Virus record (IMG/VR): IMGVR_UViG_3300019888_000011
Span: 1 to 39,741 of that record
Origin: a virus
Length of the DNA: 39,741 bases
Direction: 5' to 3' (one strand)
The translations under genes were made by a program, and so were the position numbers. A model generated the notes under the pieces. That model made no database searches and had not been told where the DNA came from. It saw only the letters and a list, made by a program, of their open reading frames with translations. Below are positions 1 to 7,829 of the stretch, in pieces (the first letter of the stretch is position 1; each line of letters starts with the position of its first letter).

Positions 1-690
1 CTGGTGCGGCTCGGCGAGGAGCTGCGGGCCGGGAACGCCGGCGCGGTGGAGGCGGCGGCCGAAGCGGCAGCGGCCGGCGGCGTCGCGGGCCCGGCGCCGA
101 TGGCCAGCCGGGGCCTGCCCTGGCCCGCCGCCGAGCTGATCCTGCACGATGAGGCCGCCGACGACCTGGACGCCAGCCAGCCGGGCGACGAGCTGGACCT
201 GGATGTGCTGCTGGCAGCCGCCGAGGCCGACGCCGTGGCCGCCGATGCGGAGATCAGCCGGTTTAACACGGTGCACGCCCCGCCGGGCTCGCCGGCGGGC
301 GGACAGTTCGCCGCCGCAGCCGGCGGGGCCGCCGCCCAGCCCGTCGCCCCCGCGCCGGGCCCGCAGGGCAAGGCGGCCCGCAAGAAGGCGCTGCACGCCC
401 GCGCGGCGGCCGACCGGGCCGAGGCGCGCAAGCTCGGCGCCGAGCTGAAGCGGCTGCTGGGCCAGATGCGGGCCGCCACAGCCGCGCACAAGAAGGCCTC
501 CGCGTCCGCCAAGGCCGCCGGCAAGCATCACCACGCCGCCAAGCCGCACAAGACGGTGCACCACCACGCCGCTAAGCGTCACCACCGGCACGCGGTGTCG
601 CTGGCCGGGCGGATCACCGGGCTGCGGGCGAAAATCTACGCCCTGAACGCGCAGGCGAAGGCACTGGACGCGCAGGCGGCGAAGCTGTGA
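1..690 (+). CDS. Partial phage head protein (C-terminal part, His-rich tail)
   Basis: The frame is open from base 1, so the true start is upstream and at least 229 residues are seen. It lies directly before the capsid protease, where a portal or MuF-like head morphogenesis gene is expected. The segment around residue 90 (HAPPGSPAGGQFA) is a short motif often seen in actinophage portal, protease and head proteins. The C-terminal half is Ala/Lys-rich and probably helical, with a histidine-rich stretch near residues 175-200. No catalytic motif is visible. The assignment to the portal or head-morphogenesis family rests mostly on position. Confidence 0.55.
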   Translation: MVRLGEELRAGNAGAVEAAAEAAAAGGVAGPAPMASRGLPWPAAELILHDEAADDLDASQPGDELDLDVLLAAAEADAVAADAEISRFNTVHAPPGSPAGGQFAAAAGGAAAQPVAPAPGPQGKAARKKALHARAAADRAEARKLGAELKRLLGQMRAATAAHKKASASAKAAGKHHHAAKPHKTVHHHAAKRHHRHAVSLAGRITGLRAKIYALNAQAKALDAQAAKL

Positions 691-706
691 CTACGAAGGG
701 GGCCCC

Positions 707-2848
707 GTGACTGACGCGTGGGCAGACGACCAGATGAGCGCCCTGGGCCTGACGGCCGGGGCGCTCCGCCGTGGACGGGTGATCCCCGGTGAGCTGACCG
801 CCGGGGTGGATCCGCGTGACCTGCGCCGGGGTGACTCGGTGCTCGCCGAGGGCATGTGGGTGCGGGTCAAGGCCGACCCCGAGCCGGCCGCCGACGTCAG
901 CGGCCACCAGGTGGTCCGGGTGCATGTTCACCGTCCCGACACCGGGGAGGAAGGCTACCTGCTGTACGGTCCCGGTGACACGCAGGTGGCGGTCAGCCGC
1001 CGGGCCGCCGGCGAGCCGCGTGCCGGCGCGGGCACGTCGGTGAAGTGGCCGGACCGGGCCCGCGCCACGGCGGCGGCCGATGAGATCGAGCACCGGCTGG
1101 ACCGGTACCCGGCCCGGACGGTGGCCACGGGCGTGCGGCCGGTCCTGACCGCGCTGCGAGCCGAGATCACCCGGCCGAGCCCGGACGTGGCGAAGATGGA
1201 GCGGCACCTGACGAGGCTGTCGCAGGCGCTGCGCTCAGGCGGCCGTGACGGCCCGGCGTCCGACCGGGGCCTGGCGGAGGCGTTCACCGCCCTGGCCGAC
1301 ATGGCCGACGGGCTCGGCTTCCTCCAGGAGGAAGCCCACCGGGGGAGCTGGCGGGAGCTGCTGCACCTGCGCGGCGGCGCCCCGCGCGTCATCCCGGTGG
1401 CCGACGCCGCGACCCCGGAGGCGAGCCGGGCCGCGACGCTGGCGCATGAGCCGATCGGCAAGCCCGGCGGGCCGGGGGTGTGGGGGATGAAGGGCGCCCA
1501 GTACCCCGCCTACTTCCAGCACATCCGCAACGACCTCATCCAGGCCGGCCACCCCGAGGCTGAGGCGCACAGCCTGGCGTGGGGGATCATGCGGAACTTC
1601 GCCGCCGGCCACGACGGCAAGGGCGGCACGGTCAGCGCCGACACCCAGGCCAAGGCGACGGCGGCGATGGCGGAGATGGACAAGCTGCGGGCGCAGGCCC
1701 AGGCGACAAGGAGCACCGACATGACCGTGACCGAGATCCCCGACGCCACCGGCCTGGACGCGAGCTGGGACGACCTGACCGGCGTGGAGGAGGCACTGGC
1801 GGGCCTGACCCCCGAGGAGCTGGAGGCGGCGGCGGCCGACGCGGGGGTCGCGATCCCGCCTGGGGACATCGCCCGGGCGCAGCAGGAGCCGCCCGCCGGG
1901 CCGCTCGGGTCGGGGGACCGGTTCGCGGCGCTGGCCGCCAAGGTCAAGTCGAAGAAGCTGGCGGCGTGGATCGGGCACAAGAAGCTCGGCAAGCCCAAGA
2001 TGCTGGCCCTGGCGGCGGCGGCCCGCAAGCGGAAGGCGGGCCCGGCGACCCGCACCGCCAGCACCGGGGAGATGTTCCGGTACTGGCCGCTGGAGGAATG
2101 CCGGATCCTGCGGGCAGCCGAGGGCCGCGAGTATGAGTCGGGGCGGGTGGTGGAGGCGTACGCGGCGGTGTACGACATCCCGGTGGTGATCAAGGACCAC
2201 GAGGGCCACTACGAGGAAGAGATCATGCGGACCGCCTTCGATGACATCCTCCGCGAGATCGACCCGTCCCGGAACAAGGGGTTCTGGAACGCGACCTGCC
2301 TGTACAACCACGGGATGACCGTGCACGGCACGCCGGCGGAGCGGTTCAGCCTGCCCGCCGGGGTGCCCAAGCACATCAGCTCCGAGGGCAAGGGGCTGCT
2401 GACCCGCACCGAGTATGCCCCCACCCCGCTCGGCGACGAGCTGCTGACGCTGGTGGACATGGGCGCGCTGCGGTCGCAGAGCTTCACGGGCGGCATCGTC
2501 CGCTCCGACCCGCCGCTGCGCGGCCCCGGTGACCGTTACCGGCGGACGATGGGCGGCCAGCTCCAGCGGGTGAAGCGCTGGATTCTCGGGCTCCGCGAGT
2601 ACGGGCTGACCCCGTTCGCGGCCTACACGGGCGCCGAGGTTCTCGGTGTCCGCATGCAGCTTCCCGACGGCTTCGGCTACGCCGACGACGCCGGGCCTGA
2701 CCCTGACGCGGATGCTCTCGCCGGCCATGACGGCGACGGCACCGGCGGCCCCCCCGAAGAGGGGAACGCGTCGCGGTCCACCGGAAACCGGCTCTACCAG
2801 CTTCGCGCCCAGGAGGCGCTGGAGCGGGCCGGGATCACGCTGCCCTGA
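707..2848 (+). CDS. HK97-family prohead protease with long N-terminal extension
   Basis: This protein (713 aa) cleaves scaffold and capsid delta domains during head maturation. The protease domain is at about residues 480-660 and matches the HK97 prohead protease family (peptidase U35): a His in YNHG (H535) and a Ser in RSQSFTGG (S592) fit the catalytic pair. Around residues 258-330 is a small conserved phage module (GVWGMKGAQYPAYFQH) often found near portals and proteases. Residues 340-450 are acidic then basic, like a scaffold. GTG 707 has GAAGGGGG four bases upstream. U35 proteases are usually near 200 aa, so the extension is notable. An internal start exists at 1721. Confidence 0.85.
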   Translation: MTDAWADDQMSALGLTAGALRRGRVIPGELTAGVDPRDLRRGDSVLAEGMWVRVKADPEPAADVSGHQVVRVHVHRPDTGEEGYLLYGPGDTQVAVSRRAAGEPRAGAGTSVKWPDRARATAAADEIEHRLDRYPARTVATGVRPVLTALRAEITRPSPDVAKMERHLTRLSQALRSGGRDGPASDRGLAEAFTALADMADGLGFLQEEAHRGSWRELLHLRGGAPRVIPVADAATPEASRAATLAHEPIGKPGGPGVWGMKGAQYPAYFQHIRNDLIQAGHPEAEAHSLAWGIMRNFAAGHDGKGGTVSADTQAKATAAMAEMDKLRAQAQATRSTDMTVTEIPDATGLDASWDDLTGVEEALAGLTPEELEAAAADAGVAIPPGDIARAQQEPPAGPLGSGDRFAALAAKVKSKKLAAWIGHKKLGKPKMLALAAAARKRKAGPATRTASTGEMFRYWPLEECRILRAAEGREYESGRVVEAYAAVYDIPVVIKDHEGHYEEEIMRTAFDDILREIDPSRNKGFWNATCLYNHGMTVHGTPAERFSLPAGVPKHISSEGKGLLTRTEYAPTPLGDELLTLVDMGALRSQSFTGGIVRSDPPLRGPGDRYRRTMGGQLQRVKRWILGLREYGLTPFAAYTGAEVLGVRMQLPDGFGYADDAGPDPDADALAGHDGDGTGGPPEEGNASRSTGNRLYQLRAQEALERAGITLP
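1708..1723 (+). promoter_or_regulatory. Internal ribosome-binding site and in-frame ATG within the protease gene
   Basis: AAGGAG at 1708-1713 stands 7 nt before ATG 1721, which is in frame with GTG 707 (338 codons downstream). The shorter product would be 375 aa: the acidic/basic segment plus the protease domain, without the N-terminal modules. The spacing is better than that of the annotated start. Confidence 0.5.
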
Positions 2849-2871
2849 CGGGCAGGAAGGAGTGAGACGCC

Positions 2872-4365
2872 ATGCGTCTCCAGGAAATGCTGGACCGGCA
2901 GGCCGCCATCCGCACCGAGCTGTCCGCGATGGACGCGGACCCGGCCACCACCGAGGAGGGTGACGGCAATATCCGCGACACCCTCATTGACGAGTACGAG
3001 GCGCTGGAGAAGCTCAAGGCCCCGGTCATCCAGCGCATGGAGAAGATCAACCTGATCAAGCGCAACGCCTCCGACGGCGCCGGGCAGAACGGCGGCGGCC
3101 AGGGCGGCGGCGGCGAGGTGCAGCGCTGGGCGGGCGGCGCCGGCGGGACGCCTGAGTTCATGACGCGGCTGGACCCGTTCGCGGAGCTGGACAAGGTCCG
3201 TGACGGCCTGGTGCGCGGCTCGGACATGGTGGCCAGGTCGCTGTCGGTGATCGAGCTGCACGCCAAGCGCGGGCTGCTGCTGGACGACCGGGCGGAGGAG
3301 GCGACCCGCAAGGTCGCCTCCAACCCGCTGATCGCCCGGCATGCGTTGCTGACCGGCCACGACGAGTACGTGGACGCGTTCACTGCCTACCTGAACGACC
3401 CGATGGGGGAGGGGCTGCGCGCCGCGCAGCGGTCGCTGACCCTGGGCACCGCGTCGGGAGGGTTCCTCCTGCCGTACGTGCTCGATCCCACTATCGTGAT
3501 CACCTCGGACGGATCGATCAACCCGTACCGGGCACTGGCCGAGGTCAAGACCACCACCAGCAACGCGTGGCAGGGGGTCAACTCGGCGGGCGTGCAGATG
3601 GGCTGGCTGGATGAAGGCGGCCAGGCCACCGACAACACGCCGGTCGCGGGGCAGATCCAGATCTACCCGAAGAAGGCGGCGGCGTGGATCATCGCGTCGT
3701 TCGAGTCGAACGCTGACACCAACTTCGCCGACCAGCTCCCGCGCCTGCTGGCCGACTCCAAGGACATCCTGGAGGAGACCGCGATGGCCCGGGGCACGGG
3801 CGGCGTCGCCAACGCCGGGCAGCCGAAGGGCGTGCTGACCGCGCTCGGCACCGCCCAGCAGGTCAAGGCAGGCGGCTCGGCCGTGAGCGCGTTCACCGGC
3901 ACCGCCGGCGGCGCGAACGGCGGCGGGGTCGCCGACGTGATGGCGCTGAACTCGGCGCTGGGCGCCCGGTTCCGCATGTCCGCCTCGGTGGCGTGGGTGA
4001 TGAACATCACCAACATCAACCGGGTCCGGTCGATCGACCAGTACGGCGGCGGCGGGTTCCTGGCCAACCTGGCGCAGGGCCAGCCGCCGAACCTGCTGGA
4101 CAAGCCGCTGCGCGAGTCGCCGTCGCTGACCCAGACCCCCGGCACGGGCACCGCGCTGGCCGCTGCCGCTGCGGTGTTCGGGGACTGGTCCAAGTTCTAC
4201 GTGGTGGACAGGATCGGCTCCACGATGCTGTTCGACCCGCTGATCAAGTCGGCGGGCACGGCGAACATGCCGTCCGGCAACCAGGGCTGGTTCTACTACT
4301 GGCGGGTCGGGTCGGATGTGGCGACCCCCAACGCGTTCCGGTGGGCGACCGGCGGCACCGCCTGA
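2872..4365 (+). CDS. HK97-fold major capsid protein
   Basis: A phage capsid protein of 497 aa (Phage_capsid family, PF05065) that forms the icosahedral shell. Residues 1-65 are a charged coiled-coil delta/scaffolding region. A Gly-rich linker (about 70-95) follows, and then the HK97 core, with the typical GGFLLP entry near residue 195, ARGTGG near 305 and NQGWFYYWR near the end. The delta region is the expected substrate of the upstream protease. GGAAGGAG at 2855-2862 gives a strong ribosome-binding site 9 nt before ATG. It is followed by a strong hairpin and a long leader, so its expression may be set apart from the downstream genes. Confidence 0.95.
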   Translation: MRLQEMLDRQAAIRTELSAMDADPATTEEGDGNIRDTLIDEYEALEKLKAPVIQRMEKINLIKRNASDGAGQNGGGQGGGGEVQRWAGGAGGTPEFMTRLDPFAELDKVRDGLVRGSDMVARSLSVIELHAKRGLLLDDRAEEATRKVASNPLIARHALLTGHDEYVDAFTAYLNDPMGEGLRAAQRSLTLGTASGGFLLPYVLDPTIVITSDGSINPYRALAEVKTTTSNAWQGVNSAGVQMGWLDEGGQATDNTPVAGQIQIYPKKAAAWIIASFESNADTNFADQLPRLLADSKDILEETAMARGTGGVANAGQPKGVLTALGTAQQVKAGGSAVSAFTGTAGGANGGGVADVMALNSALGARFRMSASVAWVMNITNINRVRSIDQYGGGGFLANLAQGQPPNLLDKPLRESPSLTQTPGTGTALAAAAAVFGDWSKFYVVDRIGSTMLFDPLIKSAGTANMPSGNQGWFYYWRVGSDVATPNAFRWATGGTA

Positions 4366-4373
4366 TACGACCT

Positions 4374-4408
4374 GGGACCCCGGTGGCGGCAGCCTCCGCC
4401 GGGGTCCC
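4374..4408 (+). terminator. Hairpin after the capsid gene (possible attenuator or terminator)
   Basis: GGGACCCCGG (4374-4383) pairs perfectly with CCGGGGTCCC (4399-4408), and GGCGG/CCGCC can pair inside the loop. It begins 9 nt after the capsid stop codon. No T-run follows, so it may stabilise the capsid mRNA 3' end or act as a partial terminator, not as a classical intrinsic terminator. Confidence 0.5.
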
Positions 4409-4445
4409 GGGCACCAGGATAAAGGGACGGGGCTGGCTGAGGGGA

Positions 4446-4576
4446 GCCCGCGCAGGCGGGCCGACCAAGGTGTAGAGGGCCAGCGGCGCCGGGGGCGGCA
4501 ATCCGGCGCACCTTCGCTTCACCGCCTGTCGCCGGGGATCGGCTCCCGGGGTGTGGCCCCGTGCCAGCAACGGGGC
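4446..4576 (+). other. Structured, non-coding leader before the glycosyltransferase gene
   Basis: The interval 4366-4608 has no convincing gene. Besides the hairpin at 4374-4408 it holds GCCCGC/GCGGGC (4446-4451 with 4456-4461, loop GCAG) and GCCCCGT/ACGGGGC (4556-4562 with 4570-4576, loop GCCAGCA). The last hairpin ends about 22 nt before the AAGGGAG ribosome-binding site of the next gene. It may be a structured 5' UTR that limits glycosyltransferase expression relative to capsid. No known riboswitch class was recognised. Confidence 0.35.
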
Positions 4577-4608
4577 ATCCGTCATTCCCTGACCGGCCAA
4601 GGGAGTAG

Positions 4609-6540
4609 GTGTTCAAGATCAAGATTCTGTGGCACAGCAACGCACCGGAGCCGATGTCGGCGACCGGGTACGGCGTGCAGACCGCGCTGTTCACCCGGCG
4701 GATCGCCGACCTCGGCCACGACGTGGCGATCAGTTGCATGACGGGGATCTCCGGGTTCCCGTCGCAGTGGGAGGGCCTGCCGTGCCTGCCGGGCGGGCTG
4801 ACCGCCTACTCGGGTGACATCCTGTCCGAGCACGCCCGGCATTTCTTCGGCCGTGGCCCCGGCCTGATCCTGGTCCATTACGACGCGTGGGCGATCGGCC
4901 CGGAGGCGCTGGGCGGGCACGCCACGGCGGCGTGGTCCCCGGTGCACTCGCAGCCGATGAGCGCGGGCGACCGGATGTTCTACGGCCTGTCCGGGGCGCA
5001 GCCGATCGCGTTCTCCCGGTTCGGCGAGAAGATGATGCGCGAGGCCGGGCTCCAGCCGGCGTATGTGCCGCACGGCGTGGACACCTCGCTGTTCCGGCCG
5101 CTGGACGCCGAGGAGCGGGTCACGGTGCGGCGGGCGCTGAATGTCCCCGACGGCGCGTTCGTGGTCGCGGTGGTCGCGGCGAACAAGGGCACCGACCCGC
5201 CGCGCAAGGCGTGGGGCGAGCTGTTCCACGCGTTCGCGGCGTTCCGCAAGCGGCACGGCGAGGCGATCCTGCTGGTGCACTCGATGGCGGCCACTCCCGA
5301 GGGGTGGGGGCTGGACATGCGCCCGCTGATCGGCTACCTGGGCCTGGGCGGCGCGGTGATCTTCTCCGACGACTACGCGCAGGTCGCGGGCCTGTACTCG
5401 GCGGGGTACGTGGCGGGGCTGACCGGCTGCGCGGACGTGCTGGCCAACCCGTCCTACGGGGAGGGGTTCGGCCTGGCCGCGCTGCAGGCGCAGGCGTGCG
5501 GGGTGCCGGTGATCGTCGGCGACAACTCGGCGCAGACCGAGCTGTGCGCCGCCGGGTGGAAGGTGGCGTGCCAGCCGTACTGGCACTGGCGGGACGCGGC
5601 GAACTGGGCGGCCCCGTCGATCAAGGGGATCACCGCCGCGCTGGAGAAGGCCTGGAAGCAGGCGCAGAACCCGGCCGCGACGGCGAAGGCGGCGCGGGCC
5701 GGCCGCCAGTTCGCCGAGGGGTATGACGCGGACCTGATCACCACCCAGTACTGGAAGCCGGTGCTGGAGATGCTGGAGCAGTACGCGGGCGCGGCGCGAG
5801 TCCGGCCGCCGGGCAACGGCGGCACGGTGAGCCTGCCGGTCGCCGAGGCCGACGGGCTGCGCTGGCTGGCGCGGGGCCGGCACACCGACGACTGGATCTC
5901 GGTCGGGCACGAGGACGCGCTGGCGCCGACCCTGGACGCGCTCCTGCCGGCCGGCGGGGTGCTGCTGGACGTGGGGGCGCATGTGGGCCGGTGGTCACTC
6001 CGCCTGGCTGCGAAGGCCTCAAGGGTCATCGCCGTGGAGGCCAGCCCGGACACCGCCGCCTGCCTGCGCTACCACATCGCCCTGAACAAGATCACTAACG
6101 TGGAGGTGGTCGAGGCCGCCGCGTGGGACGAGCACACCCGGCTGGACCTGTTCGACGCCAACCACCAGGTGACCGGCGGCTCCACCCGGGTGGTCGCGCC
6201 CGATGAGGCGGCCGAATCCGAGGGCGCGACGGAGGCGTGGCCGCTGGACGCGCTGCTGCTCGATGAGGAAAACCCGGCCGCGAACCGGGTAGACCTGATC
6301 AAGCTCGACGTGGAGGGCGCGGACCTGCATGCGCTGCGGGGGATGCGCCGCATCCTGGAGCTGTGCCGCCCGGTGCTGTTCATTGAGGACCACTCGATCT
6401 ACGGCTACTACCAGCACGATGAGCTGATCGCGCTGCTGGCCGAGCTGGGCTATGATTCCCAGCCGCTGATCGCCCAGCTCGCCGGGGACCGGTCGGCGCC
6501 GTACGTGATCGCCCGCCCCCGGGCGGAGGCGCCGGCGTGA
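4609..6540 (+). CDS. GT4 glycosyltransferase fused to an FkbM-family methyltransferase
   Basis: A two-domain enzyme of 643 aa. Residues 1-395 form a GT-B glycosyltransferase (family 4 type): N-terminal Rossmann domain with MSATGYGVQTA, and donor-site segment SYGEGFGLAALQAQACG with E285. The second Glu of the EX7E motif is replaced by Gln (Q293). Residues 410-640 are an FkbM methyltransferase: SAM motif LLDVGAHVGRWS near 452 and DLIKLDVEGADLHAL near 565. The likely role is to attach a sugar and O-methylate it. Phage glycosyltransferases beside capsid genes are known to decorate virion proteins, so capsid or tail protein is the inferred target. GTG 4609 has AAGGGAG only 3 nt upstream. Confidence 0.85.
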   Translation: MFKIKILWHSNAPEPMSATGYGVQTALFTRRIADLGHDVAISCMTGISGFPSQWEGLPCLPGGLTAYSGDILSEHARHFFGRGPGLILVHYDAWAIGPEALGGHATAAWSPVHSQPMSAGDRMFYGLSGAQPIAFSRFGEKMMREAGLQPAYVPHGVDTSLFRPLDAEERVTVRRALNVPDGAFVVAVVAANKGTDPPRKAWGELFHAFAAFRKRHGEAILLVHSMAATPEGWGLDMRPLIGYLGLGGAVIFSDDYAQVAGLYSAGYVAGLTGCADVLANPSYGEGFGLAALQAQACGVPVIVGDNSAQTELCAAGWKVACQPYWHWRDAANWAAPSIKGITAALEKAWKQAQNPAATAKAARAGRQFAEGYDADLITTQYWKPVLEMLEQYAGAARVRPPGNGGTVSLPVAEADGLRWLARGRHTDDWISVGHEDALAPTLDALLPAGGVLLDVGAHVGRWSLRLAAKASRVIAVEASPDTAACLRYHIALNKITNVEVVEAAAWDEHTRLDLFDANHQVTGGSTRVVAPDEAAESEGATEAWPLDALLLDEENPAANRVDLIKLDVEGADLHALRGMRRILELCRPVLFIEDHSIYGYYQHDELIALLAELGYDSQPLIAQLAGDRSAPYVIARPRAEAPA

Positions 6541-6605
6541 GCGGCTGGACGCAGCGCCGGGCGCTGGCGTCCTGGCGGCGGCTGGAAGCCGGGCGGGCCC
6601 AGTGA
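6537..6605 (+). CDS. Possible 22-residue coupling peptide
   Basis: A GTG at 6537 overlaps the stop of the glycosyltransferase gene (GTGA), and its TGA at 6603-6605 overlaps the GTG of the next methyltransferase (GTGA again). The peptide is short, Arg/Trp-rich and has no recognisable domain. It exactly bridges the only gap between the two enzymes, and its codons end mostly in G or C. It may be a real mini-protein or just a translation-coupling bridge. Confidence 0.35.
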   Translation: MSGWTQRRALASWRRLEAGRAQ

Positions 6606-7228
6606 GCGGCGGCTGGTGGGGCGGGTACGCCGAGGACGTCACGGTGCGGCAGGCGATGGCCTACGGCGCCAGCCAGGACCCGTGGGAGCTGACTAAGGCG
6701 CTGGAGCTGGTCGCCGCGCTGGACCCGAAGCTGATCATGGAGATCGGCTGTGACCGGGGCGGGACGCTGTACGCGTGGACGGCGGTCGCGCCGCAGGCGC
6801 AGGTGTGGGGCATCACCCTGGCTGACAACGGGGCGGGCACGGGCGGGTCGGGGCTGGCGCTGGAGACGCACGGGGCGAAGGTGCTGATCGGCGACTCGCA
6901 CGACCCGGCGACGCTGGCGTGGTTCGCCGACCAGATGGCCGGCCCGTGCGTGGACGTGCTGTTCCTGGACGGCGACCACTCAGCGGCCGGGGTCAGGCAG
7001 GACCTGGCGATGTACGGGCCGCTGGTCCGCGCCGGGGGGCTGATCCTGCTGCACGATATCTGCTCGGCGCCGGACGTTTTCTGCCCGGTGGAGGTCCGCC
7101 AGGTGTGGGAGGAGATCCACGGCCGCTACGCCACCGAGGAGATCCGCAACCCGGACTCGGGCGGTCAGGGCTGGGGTGTTATCCGCGTCGCCGCCGGCGA
7201 CGACTTCGCGGTCCAGGTTCCAGCCTGA
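6602..7228 (+). CDS. Class I SAM-dependent methyltransferase (CmcI/Methyltransf_24-like)
   Basis: A small-molecule or sugar O-methyltransferase of 208 aa. The Rossmann SAM-binding motif EIGCDRGGT lies at residues 47-55. FLDGDHSAAGVRQDL near residues 121-135 and LILLHDI near 150 are typical of the cephalosporin-hydroxylase/rhamnosyl O-methyltransferase (CmcI, PF04989) and Methyltransf_24 group. The start overlaps the stop of the preceding mini-ORF. Placed after the GT4-FkbM fusion, it probably methylates a second hydroxyl of the same virion glycan. The acceptor is not visible from sequence. Confidence 0.75.
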   Translation: MSGGWWGGYAEDVTVRQAMAYGASQDPWELTKALELVAALDPKLIMEIGCDRGGTLYAWTAVAPQAQVWGITLADNGAGTGGSGLALETHGAKVLIGDSHDPATLAWFADQMAGPCVDVLFLDGDHSAAGVRQDLAMYGPLVRAGGLILLHDICSAPDVFCPVEVRQVWEEIHGRYATEEIRNPDSGGQGWGVIRVAAGDDFAVQVPA

Positions 7229-7367
7229 ACACGCCCGTGCTGTCCCAGGTGATCTCGCAGGGCCCGTCCTCGGCGGCGCGCAGCAGGACGCCTTTCCGCC
7301 GCCACGGCGGCCACCGCCGCCACCAGGGGCGGCCCGCGTAGATGTATGCGCCCAAGATCTTGCCCAT
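7179..7367 (-). CDS. Minus-strand small protein with Arg/Trp/Pro-rich segment
   Basis: A 62-aa ORF running against the late operon. Third codon positions are almost all G or C from the start to about codon 49, and this bias is lost only where it overlaps the 3' end of the methyltransferase gene. The protein has a short hydrophobic N-terminus (ILGAYIYAG), then RPWWRRWPPWRR, then a conventional segment (EDGPCEITWDSTGVFRLE) and a poly-Arg tail. The W/R/P run resembles indolicidin- and tritrpticin-type membrane-active peptides. TACGGT stands 6 nt before ATG and there is no Shine-Dalgarno sequence, so leaderless translation is likely. No family was recognised. Confidence 0.55.
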   Translation of the reverse strand: MGKILGAYIYAGRPWWRRWPPWRRKGVLLRAAEDGPCEITWDSTGVFRLEPGPRSRRRRRRG

Positions 7368-7373
7368 GCCCCG

Positions 7374-7379
7374 ACCGTA
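7374..7379 (-). promoter_or_regulatory. Leaderless-type -10 element for the 62-aa minus gene
   Basis: On the minus strand TACGGT is followed by exactly 6 nt (CGGGGC) and ATG. TANNNT-N6-ATG is the standard layout of leaderless actinobacterial transcripts. The best -35 candidate, TTCGCC at a 17-nt spacing, is weak. Confidence 0.45.
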
Positions 7380-7394
7380 CCGAAGGAGCACGCC

Positions 7395-7829
7395 GTGGCG
7401 AAGAAGCTGATGGTCACCCAGCCGCATCACATGGGCGATGAGGTGATCCAGCCCGGCACCCTGTACGACATCCGGGCCGCGCTGCCGGACGGCATCTCGG
7501 TCCGCGAGGTGGACGTGGACCCGGACCCGCCCGAGCCGGGCTGGTCGCAGCCTGAGTACAGCCCCGGCGCGAACCCGCATAACACGGGGGAGCCGGCGCC
7601 GGACGCCGCCGAGGTGCTGGCCGCCGAGGACGGCGAGGGCGACGACGAGGGCGACGACGAGGCCGGGAAGCCCGCCGCCAAGCCGGGCGGCAAGACTCCT
7701 GACGGGGCACACGGCAGCGCTAGCGGACACCCCCCGGCCAAGACGGATCAGGGCACGAGCGAGACGGCCAGGCCCGCTGCGGGCAGCCAGGGGCCGCGCG
7801 GCGGCACCAGGCCGGCCGGGAAGGCGTGA
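7395..7829 (+). CDS. Small virion-module protein with acidic low-complexity tail
   Basis: A protein of 144 aa. Residues 1-50 form a compact region (KLMVTQPHHMGDEVIQPGTLY) like short SH3-like phage head proteins. The rest is disordered: Asp/Glu-Gly runs near 75-95, then Ala/Gly/Lys/Pro. The frame is open further upstream, but GTG 7395 is chosen because AAGGAG at 7383-7388 gives a proper site and the upstream part lacks codon bias. The function is unknown; position suggests a head or head-decoration accessory. Confidence 0.65.
   Translation: MAKKLMVTQPHHMGDEVIQPGTLYDIRAALPDGISVREVDVDPDPPEPGWSQPEYSPGANPHNTGEPAPDAAEVLAAEDGEGDDEGDDEAGKPAAKPGGKTPDGAHGSASGHPPAKTDQGTSETARPAAGSQGPRGGTRPAGKA

Noticed and set aside
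1235-2728. Long minus-strand ORF (497 codons) opposite the protease gene
   Set aside because: It is Arg/Gly/Leu-rich with no domain pattern and lies fully under a well-supported gene. Long antisense frames are expected in DNA with such high GC at third positions.
7176-7394. Upstream extension of the gene at 7395 on the + strand
   Set aside because: No ribosome-binding site, weak codon bias, and overlap with the better-supported minus gene. AAGGAG at 7383-7388 fixes the start at 7395.
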